A stretch of 64,000 nucleotides of DNA from Isoetes taiwanensis. Its lineage: Eukaryota; Streptophyta; Lycopodiopsida; Isoetales; Isoetaceae. This document shows, in pieces, positions 29,940 through 40,830 of this stretch. The stretch lies in NCBI GenBank assembly GCA_021234155.1, contig JAJEKV010000003.1:24958874-25022873 (forward strand). The letters run 5' to 3'. The position numbers and the translations under genes are program-made. Positions within the stretch are counted from its first letter, which is position 1; the number at the start of each line of letters is the position of its first letter. The notes under the pieces are model-generated. The model saw nothing but the letters and a program-made list of their open reading frames with translations. It did not search any database and was not told where the DNA came from.

Positions 29940-29944
29940 ATGGA

Positions 29945-31290
29945 GGAGGAGGCGCTCAACTTATGCACCACATTATTCGGCAACTCATATATGTTGACGA
30001 CGTTGACCTTCTAGCCTATACCCCAGAAGATATGCAACGGCACCTGGATGCTCTAGACACTTTCTGTCGGTTCACTGGCATGAGAGTTAACTTGGCCAAA
30101 ACTAGAGTCTAGTTCCATCATCCCGTCAACCAAGGCTCCCCTCATTCACTTATCAAGGACAAGATGTAGAGGTAGCTTCGTCCTATAAGTATTTAGGGGT
30201 CGAGTTTTCTACTACCACGCACTGGGATGCTTCCATCAAGTTGCGTGTGTCAGCAAGCTGAAAAACACTATATGTCATGCAGAGCAATATCCACAAGGTA
30301 GAGTTGTATTCCTGGGGCCATCAATCACACCTGTTCAGGGCCTTGATCGAGCCAGTTCTCCTGTATGGGGCAGAGGTGTGGGGTCCTGTGATATCCCTCA
30401 CCACCTGGAATAACCTGGAGCAAGTACAGAAGGCCTTTTTAGCACGGGCACTTGGAGTGCAATCCATAGTTCCATATCAGATCCTGCTCCAGGAGACAAG
30501 TTTTCTACCCCTTCAAAGGATTGCACTGGAACGCCATATCATTTACTTCCAGAAGGTAGTTGGTATGGATGATGCCCGATTGCCCAACCTTGCATTGGCA
30601 GTGATGCGGGCAGGTACAGACAAAGAAGGAGCACAATGCATTGCGGCAGCACCTAGATGCTAGCTTCCTTGCTAAGCTCTGGGATACAGATGCCCTGCTG
30701 GATGTTAAAATGATACACTACAGGCAGCAAGTCAACCCCAGGCTCACAAGAGGCCCACAACACTACTTGCGCACTCATTTGCCCATGAAGAAATGCAAAC
30801 TGATAGCTTCCATTCGCAGGGTGCAAACCACCTCCGCATTGAGACAGGGCGATGGACTCGGGAGCCACGTGAGGACACGATTTGTCAGTGTTTCCAACAG
30901 GGCATCATTGAGGATGAATGTCACGCCCTTCAGGCCTTCCCAGCATTCGATCATATTCGGGCACGATATATTCAGTTAATTGTGCCTCACCAGCCCCTGC
31001 ATGAGCTATTGAACACGGCCTCCATGGGCTTGTTGGGATCATACCTCCAAGAGATTATGGATACGCGGACTCAGTTGTGTCCTCTGGTACAGCATTGAAT
31101 TGTCATATACGATGTACGGTATACCAACATCCTTATGATTGCTAAGGTCCCTCGAAAACTCTTCGGTGCGGGGGTTTTTTAATCCTGACAGTAACACGCT
31201 TGTTGCTCTCTCTTTGTTTGGGTCCCATAGGCCAGTTGAGCTCCGTGGACAATAAAAACGTATTCTATTCTATTCTATTCTTATTGGATA
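29945..31290 (+). pseudogene. LINE reverse transcriptase, 3' part and (ATTCT)n tail
   Basis: It continues the frame broken at 25722: AQLMHHIIRQLIYVDDVDLL (catalytic YVDD), DMQRHLDALDTFCRFTGMRV and NLAKTRV. After a decayed stretch, 30277-30663 has ALIEPVLLYGAEVWGPVISL, then FLARALGVQSIVPYQILLQE. 30793-31098 has the zinc-knuckle-like CQCFQQGIIEDECHALQAFP. The 3' end is marked by ATTCT repeats at 31262-31281 following AATAAAAACG. Several stops and frameshifts show it is dead. The microsatellite-like tail and RT features fit the RTE/Jockey side of LINEs, not L1. Confidence 0.8.
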
Positions 31291-31585
31291 TAATATGTGA
31301 ATAGCCATTTATTCTTCTGGGGAAGCTTCATACGATTGTTATCATTGGTTTTCTTCTCAAAATCTAAAAGTTAAATGCAAGATATATTTACAATCTCATA
31401 AAGGCCAACGTAGGAGATGAAAAATACAAATCCAGATGTACATTAGACTTTAATTACATAACCTGCAAAGTGATAATTGCATAAGAGGTTTGCTTTATAT
31501 TGTTTATAGTGAACAATGGTGCCTTAGTACTCCATAGGTGTGTGAGCTTCCATCTCAGTCACACCTAGGGTGTTAGTGGATTAGG
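31291..31585. other. AT-rich stretch with a LINE 3'-end trace
   Basis: No gene. CAATCTCATAAAGGCCAACG then TAGGAGATGAAA at 31390-31420 resembles the 3' end of the reversed LINE at 31750-31790 (TCTCATATAGACC...TAGGAGATGAAA), probably a short fragment of the same family. Confidence 0.4.
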
Positions 31586-31672
31586 CAAAGTTCTAGAATG
31601 TTCTGGAAGTTGACTAATGCATGTGAACACAAAGTTCTAGAATGTTCTGGAAGTTGACTAATGCGTGTGAAC
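31586..31672 (+). promoter_or_regulatory. 44-bp tandem repeat carrying two perfect heat-shock elements
   Basis: AAAGTTCTAGAATGTTCTGG and following bases are repeated at 31588 and 31632. Each copy contains GTTCT-AGAAT-GTTCT-GGAAG (31590-31609 and 31634-31653), four perfect alternating pentamers. CATAAATAAGG, TATA-like, follows at 31684-31694. Its similarity to 24641-24744 in layout is striking. Confidence 0.55.
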
Positions 31673-31727
31673 TAGACTACTAGCATAAATAAGGACTTAA
31701 AACCTAAAATAGAAAGTTCACAAATAT

Positions 31728-32880
31728 AGTGAAATGAAATGAAATTGTATTCACTATCTCATATAGACCCTGCGGTCTAGGAGATGAAATACTAGTCTTT
31801 CTAAGTGCGCTTTTCGCTCACATTAATAAGTCGCGAAGAAATGCTGCTAGTTTTGCAGAGGGCATTTGCAACACTGTGTGAACACTACTTAGATCAGCCT
31901 CATGAAGATGATACCGTGCTCTTACTGCTTCGTATGCAGGACAAGCAATAAGAAAATGGTATTCATCTTCAACATCTGTGGAACCACATACAGGACACGC
32001 CTGTAATGCTCTTTGGAGTTTTTACCAACGCCCACACTCGATCTGCAGGTGATGGGAGCTAACCCTCATCCTACAAATACGATGTCTAGCAGCGAGTGGC
32101 AAAGGATCCAGAAGATACTGATGTGCTGTATAAATAATCATAGGGTTAACATCCTTCCTGTACATGTCCATTTTACCCTGTGCATTTGCCCATATCTTAT
32201 CAATGACCTTTGTTCTCACTAGATCACGTATAGCTTCTAGTTGTATAGGTAGATCAATCATATCTATATTCCATCGTGCCAACCATTTCCTTCCCTCATG
32301 AAACCACCCCTCCTCCTGTGACTCATACATAGCTCGAACTGGTAACCTTTCCTGTGGTAATTCTTTAATTCTGATAATGTAAAGAAGAAACAGATAGATT
32401 GCTTCTCCCTCTAGTGGTAACATGCTCGTCTCTGCCAGCATCATGGAGTATGGAGTTTGTATCTTTACCCCTAATTCACCTATCAAGAAACGTTTCTATA
32501 TTGTCTCAATGTCCTTCCATTTCTTCCTCGCTAATCCTGGCCCCCACACTTGGCAACCGTAAAGAATAACTGGTTGCACGAGCGCCCCATACAGATGTAA
32601 TCTCATGGTCCAATCTAGTATGTGATTTTTTTGGCACTTCGCTTGCATGGAAAATAAAGCCTTTCTTCCACCGTTCACTCTTTTGTCAACTGCCAAATTC
32701 CACTTGTAATCATCTGTTAATTCCAGACCCAAATACTTATAGCTATTTACATGTTCTATTTCCTGCCCTTTAAAGTAGCACACATATTTCTGTCTTGTTC
32801 CGAATGTCATGACCTTCGTTTTTTCCAAATTTACCGTCATACCTATTGATTCACAAAGGGCATCTAGTAACATTTGCAAG
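31728..32880 (-). pseudogene. LINE 3' part, reversed, same clade as the split LINE
   Basis: Minus strand: MQMLLDALCESIGMTVNLEK then TKVMTFGTRQ, YKYLGLELTDDYKWNLAVDK and ALVQPVILYGCQVWGPGLAR, followed after a frame change by YSMMLAETSMLPLEGEAIYL and the zinc-knuckle ACPVCGSTDVEDEYHFLIAC then PAYEAVRARY, with a stop near 31829. A tail (ATTTC)n is at 31729-31748. It starts inside the RT domain and so is strongly 5'-truncated. Confidence 0.8.
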
Positions 32881-33569
32881 ATGTTCTACAAGTTAATAAT
32901 TGGTGTCGTCCGGTCGACTAGCATGAATAAGTACCTTAAATCTAAAATAGAACATTTCTAAAATAGTACACCTTCAGATAGAAAAGGTGCCAAACTGATA
33001 TATATATTTTTTTTAGATGTTCTACTATGTCTTGAAAAACTATTTATATTATTTATGAAAGCAATAGCATGGATAAGCTGAAATAGATTTTTTTTTTTTT
33101 TTTTTTAAAAAGGGTGTAAGTATTGCAATTAGGAATAAAGGCACCTACAAAAGCATCCATATATGTCGTTTCTTTTACATATTGTGTTGTTCTCCTTACC
33201 TTTAGTGGGCAAATGAGCTAATTGATTTCTTTACATTTGTGTGGAAATTTAAGACTATATAAGCCAATTTTTACAGCTTTTTTGATATGCATGTATTGCC
33301 AAGATTCCAATGCAAATCCTAGGTCCATTACTAATGGAGTGTACTAGCATATTGTGCTATAGTAGGTCTTGGACAAATTTTAGGTATATGTTGCTGATCT
33401 TTGAGCACTTCTATTTGGAAATAGTCATATATCAATATATAGCCCAATAACAGAGGGTTCCAGAGGGGATTTGATATGGACAAAATTCCTAAATCCATAG
33501 ACGATGTCTCTAAAATAATTGATTGGGTTGTTATATAAAAAAAACATAGATTTAAGATAAAAAACAATT
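32881..33569. other. Non-coding stretch
   Basis: AT-rich. 32883-32965 resembles 31640-31722 on the other side of the reversed LINE (GACTAGCATGAATAAG against GACTACTAGCATAAATAAG; TCTAAAATAGAAC against CCTAAAATAGAAA). A T-run is present near 33085-33107. No gene is seen. Confidence 0.4.
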
Positions 33570-33800
33570 ATGCTAGCTCATTGGTTAGATTGGTTAAAGT
33601 AGTTTTATTAGAACATTGGGTTATTTTGGTAGAGGTTTGAGCCCCCGTATTTCATATTAACCTTAAGCAAAGCCGTATAGAGGCTCCATATTCCATCAAA
33701 ACCTTAGGCAAACTCGTAGTTGACATTTCAAAGTCATAGGTGCCCCCAATCATAAATGACCATAAGCAAAACGAGAGGTGCACTATGCATAGATTTTACA
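33570..33800 (+). repeat. Possible tRNA-derived SINE
   Basis: TAGCTCATTGGTTAGATTGG (from 33574) resembles a tRNA A-box. GGTTTGAGCCC at 33634-33644 resembles a B-box, about 50 bases apart as in pol III promoters. Downstream there are internal repeats of CCTTAGGCAAA / CCTTAAGCAAA. No cloverleaf can be completed, so a functional tRNA is unlikely. Confidence 0.4.
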
Positions 33801-33983
33801 TTGCATTTGTCGATATGAAGATGATATTATCATGTAGTTTATATTTTAGTGTTCCATTATGCAAAATGGCATAGATATTAATGCAAATTTTCTTACAAAT
33901 CATCAATGTATCCCACATTACTAATGCATATAACTAAGTGTTTATTTGTTTATATATAGCTTAACCAAAGTGGCACGCAGAAT

Positions 33984-33985
<2 letters not shown>

Positions 33986-34064
<79 letters not shown>
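33986..34064 (+). repeat. (TC)n microsatellite, 79 bp
   Basis: An uninterrupted run of about 39 CT dinucleotides. The frame reading through it as Leu-Ser repeats is not considered a gene. Confidence 0.95.
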
Positions 34065-34065
<1 letters not shown>

Positions 34066-34426
34066 AGCAAGAGCGAGCTAGCATATGATACCTATAAGAT
34101 GCTTAAAAGCATTGTTAGATGCTTTTCATTCAAAGAGCCATGTTATGGAGAAACCCATATATTTGCTAAATTTGAAATGATGAGTGGTTTGAAACTTGCA
34201 TGAAAAATTTCTAAACCATTGGACCATGTAGTGACTATCATCTTGCGACATGCTAGTAGACAAACTGCAAACTGTTGTGAACATTAATGATGATATTGAC
34301 CAACATTATTGCATTATATTTAAGTATTTACATCTAAATTTCTAGCTTAGAGGAGAAATTAACTTCTGATTTTTTATATTTTATTGCATGATGATAGTGA
34401 TATGTGAACAAATTTTCCTCTTCCTC

Positions 34427-34610
34427 CCTTTTTTTTTTTTTGAAGGGGGACAATCTATTATCAAGAAAAATCAAGATACATACAGGAGGACTGTGACGTA
34501 GGACTCAAAATCTAGAGGACGAAAAAGTCCAATGAGCAAAACCACCCATACACAGTGTATAATCAAAGTCCTTGTGCCACCTTGAATGTTCTACCACATC
34601 TAGATGATCA
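34427..34610 (-). repeat. L1-type LINE 3' end fragment
   Basis: A T-run followed by TTTGAAGGGGGACAATCTAT and TATTATCAAGAAAAATCAAG is, on the minus strand, the 3' end and poly(A) of an L1-like LINE. The same arrangement appears at 39008, 47741 and 55751. Confidence 0.5.
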
Positions 34611-34941
34611 TAAGTAGACATTACATTATCATACTATTGAACAGTATGAGGTGGGATAGCCTCATAAGATGACATAATAGACTTAAGTCGACATGCAATT
34701 CCTACTTATTTTACACGACAAGGACGAGCGAAAAGTTTTCGGCCTCTATAACTATCCAAAATTTGAGTATTTCTGTGTTAGGTTGGATCCAAGCATCCTA
34801 TATCTTTCCCTCTGTTTTCTCGGATCGCAAATCGAGAACACCAAGAATACAACTCAAACAAAGGAATTTCATTACACATTAAAAACAAAGTTATAGTTGA
34901 AAAAGAATTTTTATTAATAAATTAAATAGTTACAACGTATT

Positions 34942-35354
34942 TTACATCGGATGCAGAGACCATGGCGGCCTTGCTGTCACTACAGTTACATCATCATGGT
35001 AGGCAGTCCACCTTACAGGAAGAACGTGCGTGGCTTCTTCTTGCCGTCTATAAGCTTTGGGGGCAACCTGAAGAACGTGAAATGCCTCACGAGGAGGTGC
35101 CTCGTGAGCCACCTGCTGCCTGTCCAACCAATTTCTCCACCCTTCTCTCACATCTTTTCATCAATCGCAGGTTCGAATATGCTCGTTCCCCAACCTCCGT
35201 GGATGTCATACAATGCTTGCAAGATCCTTTGAGTTTTCTGGAGTTGCGAAATGTTCTTCCTCTCTTCCTCATCCCTTGAGGTCCCATAGCATCTTATCCC
35301 AAAACCCTGGTAAGAGTGTATCCTGAGGGGGATCTGTGCCATGTGTCGAGCCAC
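34942..35354 (-). pseudogene. Unidentified coding remnant downstream of FCP1-like copy 3
   Basis: Two overlapping minus-strand frames join across a frame change near 35150. They read KNISQLQKTQRILQALYDIH then GGWGTSIFEPAIDEKM, followed by REGWRNWLDRQQVAHEAPPR and YRRQEEATHVLPVRWTAYHD. The composition is that of a real protein, but I recognise no domain. It could be the 3' part of the gene that contains the FCP1-like segment. Confidence 0.35.
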
Positions 35355-35626
35355 CTAGAACAAAAAGAGTCAATGATTAACAATTACAGTGCCATTAGTC
35401 ATGAGTAATGAAGAAAAGGATGCAGAATTCAAAATAAATTGGAGAACGTTCATTCCATATAGGTGCATCCAATCACACAACGAAGCATATAAATGGTCTC
35501 ATCATTGGGACAAACAGTGCCTTTCTCGAAGGAAGTCAACATACAAGTATTTTCATTACAGAATATAATACAATTGTTCACGTTTCTTTCAAAACTTTAC
35601 AGAATTTTGCTATCTGAAATCAGAGG

Positions 35627-36113
35627 TCACTGATCTTGATCACCATAATATTTTTCGTCCATAGCCCTCATGATCGCGCTGCTCTCCAGATCAATCTGCT
35701 TGAGGTTCGGATAGTTCCTAATCACATCGGCCACAAGAATGGAAAACATGGATTCTGCCAACACCGGAATGAGATTGTAAGGCAACCACTTATCCGTTTC
35801 ATGCTCTTCTGGTCGATAACTCTTTGCAACTGTTATGATAGCATGTGTAGGTGGTGTCGTCTATGATCAGCGTGTTGTGTCTATTAAAATCATGGTATGC
35901 TTCATAAACTCTTTCCAGCCTTTTCATCATAATAGGCTTCCCCTTCGCGATGGCCGGATCGAGGTCTGACACATGATCAACCCTTTCGTTTCCCCAAACA
36001 AACTTGAACTTTAAAAGGGGCAGGCCGAGTACACCAAGGACATTCCCAAGGGATCCGACGAGCAGTTCTGCTAAACGACCATAATAGTGCAGTAATTGAT
36101 AGAACAATGTCAA
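35627..36113 (-). pseudogene. FCP1-like HAD domain, copy 3 (C-terminal half)
   Basis: The minus-strand frame contains FKFVWGNERVDHVSDLDPAI, then GKPIMMKRLERVYEAYHDFN and NTLIIDDTTYTCYHN. These match the FCP1/NIF pattern (F-x-W, K-P-x-x-K-x-L, and the acidic IIDD motif). After a one-base shift near 35830 it continues SYRPEEHETDKWLPYNLIPV, DVIRNYPNLKQIDLES and ends at TGA 35627-35629. Copy 2 ends similarly: EVLDSYPELDRTADMEP. The first HAD motif was not found upstream. It is a third, independent copy of the family in this window. Confidence 0.6.
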
Positions 36114-37053
36114 TCCCCTGATTTATATATTGGATCTACTCTGCAGTCTAGTACATGGGGAAGTCTATTGAACAAACTAGTGAGGACGAGGACAATCTGA
36201 TGCCTAGCCTGCTTCAGTAGTTCTACTTACATGCTATCCAGATTAGCTACCTTGCCATTTGAGAGCCGTTACAAGCTTGTCATCAGGAGAACCAGGGTGG
36301 GGGATCAGCATGGTGGATTATGTGCTCAGCAAGATCTACATCTCCTTACACATGTACAACTGGGCACACAAAATTGAGATGAAGAGGTTGATTAAGATCA
36401 CCAATCCTTCTTTGCGACAATAGATTAGGAACCCATAGAGCTCCATTGTCAGTCTATTTTTTGGGTACCTCATCTTTTCTTGGATTATGATAAAGTAGAG
36501 GATTATGCCCGACTGCTAATAGAGGAGATATCGAGAGTCTTGTAGCTTTTCACATTGAAGCAGCAATTTGCGAGGCTTATTAGTGTCTTCTAAGCGTAGC
36601 AGAGCACTGCTTTAAGAGACAATGCACCAATATAACATCACACACATCCAACTTCTCTCGCCGCAAATGGTTTGATGAGGCATACAAAGATCTAAATGAC
36701 AGCTCAGATTGATTGTTGATCCCACTCTATGTCTTCAAACAATCAGATAGTATAAAGCTTTCATCAAAGGCAAGATGGCACATTATATTGACTGCCATCG
36801 TAAGATATTCTGGAGGAAAGTACTACACAAAGCTATGCGGCCCCTTGGCAACATCTCTTCAAACCAATCAGTGCAGTTCTTGGTGCACCTCTATGATCCT
36901 GATATGGTCGGTAATATTATTTCGGCATAAGCTGGTCCATCACTGTTTATAACAAAGGCAAATGTCACTAATAAAGGCAGATGATCCTGATATAGTCCGA
37001 AATATTGTTCTAGCACAAGCCGATCTCTCACTATCTATAACGAAGGCAGATGT
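36114..37053. other. No recognisable gene
   Basis: Short frames only. CATCACTGTTTATAACAAAG and CTCACTATCTATAACGAAGG with flanking GATCCTGATAT(A/G)GTC at 36895-37050 form an approximate 80-base tandem repeat. Confidence 0.35.
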
Positions 37054-37474
37054 CTAAAACAAATTGTTTCGCGGAATGTCATTATATAGATTGACATGCG
37101 GGTCCAATCTATCCACATTTGAATGCCTGTAGTAGAAGCTTGAATGATCACATGGGAAATAACATGTTGTGACGAAAATGATATATTTATACGTATTTTG
37201 CGCCCGTACCCATACATATTGATTGTGCCTATCTGCCTTGTTTAGAAATCGCAAATGCCAAACATGTCGTATAGTAATAGGCTAGGTCGCCATGGCCCTG
37301 CTTGCATGTGCAGTCGTAGAACAATGAGTAGCGCTGATATCTTGGCAGATCTATTATCCTCCGAACAATATGCCCCCATGTTTCCATAAGGAAAATGAAG
37401 TCCATATCCCTAGCCATGTAGTTCAAGTTGTCTTCCTTCTGCCATGGGAAGTCCCTACAATTCCGGTAGACCAT
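37054..37474 (-). pseudogene. LINE endonuclease N-terminal fragment
   Basis: NCRDFPWQKEDNLNYMARDM then DFIFLMETWGHIVRRIIDLP, YQRYSLFYDCTCKQGHGDLA. This is the start of an APE-type LINE endonuclease (usual order: N.RG...L..L....DI..L.ETW...Y.......GHGGVA). After a frame change it continues TYKYIIFVTTCYFPCDHSSF. No downstream RT was identified on this strand, so only the 5' end survives or the rest has moved. Confidence 0.55.
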
Positions 37475-37919
37475 ATATATGGAGGCATAATGCTATTTGG
37501 AAGTGATGGCACGTGCAAGTGAGGTAGCAGCACCGTGATGGGCTGCAACAGCAGTAGTGATAGCAGCCGCACTGGTAGTAGCAGCACCTCGAGGGGTTGC
37601 AGCAACATCAATGTACTGGGATTAATAGCACCTCGAGGGGTTTTAGCTATAACAGCAGCATTGCACTTGCATCGACAGTACCACAAGGGGTTGCAGTAGC
37701 AATAGTGGTTGCATCTGCATCAGCAGCTGTCCGAGGGGTTGCAGAGGCAGTCAAAGTCACATTTGTATAAGTTGGTTTAGCCTGAGCACTTGTTTTGGCA
37801 GCAGATGGAGTAGTTGTGTCATTACACATAGCATATGCCACAGCATTATTGGGTGGATGAAAAATTTGGACCCTGCTCATGCACCAATGCAGCAGAACCA
37901 TTAGTTTTGCAATACGCAT
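37475..37919 (-). pseudogene. Low-complexity Ala/Thr/Pro coding remnant with a 20-odd base minisatellite
   Basis: CCTCGAGGGGTTGCAGCAAC-like units recur at about 37590, 37632, 37692 and 37728. In the minus strand they encode ATPRGAA-type repeats within ANAVAYAM / TPSAAKTSAQAKPTYTNVTL sequence. The piece directly precedes the LINE endonuclease and may be the linker end of its first ORF. Confidence 0.4.
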
Positions 37920-38998
37920 TTATTACAATATAATAATATTAAATTCAATATACACAAGCAAGTTTTACTTATGTGTGTAATAAACCAAGAGGAAGAGGAC
38001 AAGCCGGAAGGAGGATGAGCTCTCATGACTATGGTGCTTAGGGCTATCGATGCTTTTCCTTGTAGTTTGTGCATCCGGGCTCTATTTTTTATGATCTTTG
38101 GCTCGTTGGAATTGTTCCAAGAGCTCTTTATTGGTATCAATTTTATTAGAGTTTGCTATCATCTCAGGGGCCAGATTAGATTTGTTTGATTTCAGCCTCT
38201 TTCGGCCATTGTTTCATCTAAAGCTCATTAAAACAATGTGAGTCCACCACCAGCTTGGTGACACGTGACCTTCTAGTTGTTCAAAAAGAGGTAAATAACT
38301 CAGTAACAGCTGCTCTAGTGCTTCGTGAAGAAAGGAATTTTCCTCCCTTGCAAGGCACTGCAAGTAAGGGAGCAAAAGTTAATGGGAATTTGCATCATAC
38401 AAATACAGATTGCAATCCTAATATAGTTCCTCAGCCTCAAGCTAATGATGCTTCTTGAAAGTCATCTGACTCTTCATATTTAAAAAAAAAAAAAAAAAAT
38501 ATTGAATTGAGTGCACGTATAGAATTACACATCATACACCAAGAACTGGGTCACTTATTTTCTTCATAAATATTACAAGCCATGAGTTGAGAAAGTTTTC
38601 AAGCTGTCACAATTTTAGCTATAGCATGGAGGTTGCTCATGGCTTTGTCCATCTCCCTTTTGGGGATCTTGTGGGTCTTGTCCTTTGAAATGTGACAAGT
38701 TGGATATGACCATACCACACACTCCACCAATTCCCTCCTTTGAGGATCAGCATGATTTGTCCTCCACTTCTTCTCCCAGCAGCTGGTGTATTGCTCCTTC
38801 AAGTTGCCCCTCTTGTGCCGTCCAACGGGATTCCAATATTAAACGTGGAATCCAGGATGCGGTAATTGACATCATGGATGGAGGAAACATAGGTACGTGC
38901 ATTTAGACAGACAAGTTTTAGACCTAAGCATTCCACAATTGATCACATTTTCACATCGCACACCCTACTCGAAGACAACAAAAATAGATGATAGTCCC
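37920..38998. other. No recognisable gene
   Basis: Short frames on both strands without motifs. An A-run lies at 38482-38499, which could be the poly(A) of a plus-strand retrocopy ending there. The frame 38255-38458 just upstream (Asn/Gln/Pro-rich) has no identifiable domain. Confidence 0.35.
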
Positions 38999-40830
38999 CA
39001 CTCTCCCCTTTTTTTTCTGGAAGGACATGAAACTTTATCAATCAGAAGAAACTACAAATATACATGTGGGACTGAAAACCCGATGGAGAAAGCTTTCGCC
39101 AAAGCAAAACCACCCGCCACCTTGCAACATACAACATCTAAATAAGTTGTATATAAGTGTTAATTTGAAGATAGTGAACCCAAATACGATTCATCACTAC
39201 GTCTTTTACTGGTGAAGATATGTATGCTTTGACAATGCATTGCTTAGCTTCAATGATCACTTGTGCATTGGAGACCCTATTGCCTTTGAAAATGAAGAGA
39301 TTTCATTTTCTTCAAATTGACCAGACGATCCATGCTAAAGCCAAATGAAATGCCCACCTTGCCAGATTGTCCCAGGAAGTTGGCTACATTGCCAATAAGA
39401 CTTGCTGACTATTCAAGTTGCAATTGAAAAAACTCTGAAGCCATAGCCAAGCCAGTCTAGCATGCTGGCTCAATCAAGGGCATGATGCAGGCTCCTCCTC
39501 AGGACAAAATTTGTGGACTAAAATATTGACGCGCATACATCTATGGATTATCTGACACCACAGAACTGACAACTTGAGATGAAGTAACTTATTCCAAAAC
39601 CATTTTCCAAATTGCTCTCTATTGATTCACTGTACCATTAAGGGCCACTTTGTGAGGGGAGAAACAACTTTGTACAAAAAAGAAAGATCTTATACATAGG
39701 AATTCATCAAAAGCTAGACCTTAACATTCTCATGAACCACTCAAAGATGGGAAGCCACTACTTGTGGTATAGGTGGAACAATGGAGATGACTTTCTGCCA
39801 AATTGCACCATCCCATTCCAAAAGAAGGAACTTTGTCTGGAATTCTTCTCTAGTCAACAATCATGTCTTATTATAGCATGCAAAAATTTTAAGCACGTCT
39901 ACTAGTCTCTAGGACTATTGTGTCAAGGGATGAATTGATGCTACCAAAGGAGCATCTATTTTGTTATCAACCAAAGGGATTCACCAACAGCTAGCTCTAG
40001 TAAAACTCCTTGCCATAGGGTGGAAATGAAAAAGCATGCGCACAGTGTCCCATGCCTCAAACAACACTTTGAGGAAAGAAGACGCTTTAGGATAAGCTGG
40101 TAGAAAATAGACCAGGGAAGCAATGGCTTGATTGATGGAGAACCAAAAGAGACACAGTACTGTAAAGATTGGTACAGAAACCTGAGCCCAGAGACTCATC
40201 GACATTGTTCAAAATTCTCCAAATGAACTTGAAAATCACACGGCCTTTAGCAAAGGAGTTTAGCACAGCAAGTGCATCAACAATACCTGCCATCCCTTTC
40301 TGTTTGAAAAATGCAGACAAACAATCTTGCCTACAACCGGCCTGAAACTCCTCATCCTTCAAGAAAGAAACATCTAATTTGAAATAAATTTTAGTCCTGC
40401 TATGTGCAATATTTGGAAAAGAACAAAGGCTTTGTGGATTGCGGTCTGAAATAGAACTATCAAGCAAGTTCTTGCGAAAGAAAGTGGGCATACAAATAGA
40501 TGCCAAAGCACCATAGTATTACCCCCTATCTTGTCTTGCATATGCCCTTCCATTGCCCAATCAACCATTACACCAAGTAAAGCCGAGTCCCCGTCCACTT
40601 CTACAAAATATAGTCATGCATTAGGCATTGCCATTGTTCGTGCTCAAAATCCTAAAAAGTCTCAGTCCCCTGCCACACCTATCAGCCCCAACTTCAACCA
40701 TGTTGAAGTCCCCCACTAGCAGCGAAGCCACATGTGCACAAAACCTAACCAATTCAGTTCTCAGTGTGGTACAAAGTGCACCCCTTTGACAAGGTCTATT
40801 ATGAGCATAAACATTCACAAATTCTCATTC
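38999..40830 (-). pseudogene. L1-type LINE with the RT domain deleted
   Basis: On the minus strand: NVYAHNRPCQRGALCTTLRT and VASLLVGDFNMVEVGADRCG (APE endonuclease, 40818-40621), then SDRNPQSLCSFPNIAHS and YFKLDVSFLKDEEFQAGCRQ, then KGMAGIVDALAVLNSFAKG. At that point (near 40255) it jumps to RVIFKFIWRILNNVDESLG, which in the LINE at 47741-51190 lies far downstream of RT (SKFVWSILRDG). FLKVLFEAWDTVRMLFHFHP matches LRAWDHVRVLFQIDYAS of that LINE. The RT is thus missing through an internal deletion. The 3' end with T-run is at 39006-39016. Confidence 0.65.

Noticed and set aside
33946-34203. ORF containing a long Leu-Ser repeat
   Set aside because: The repeat is the (TC)n microsatellite; there is no coding context on either side.
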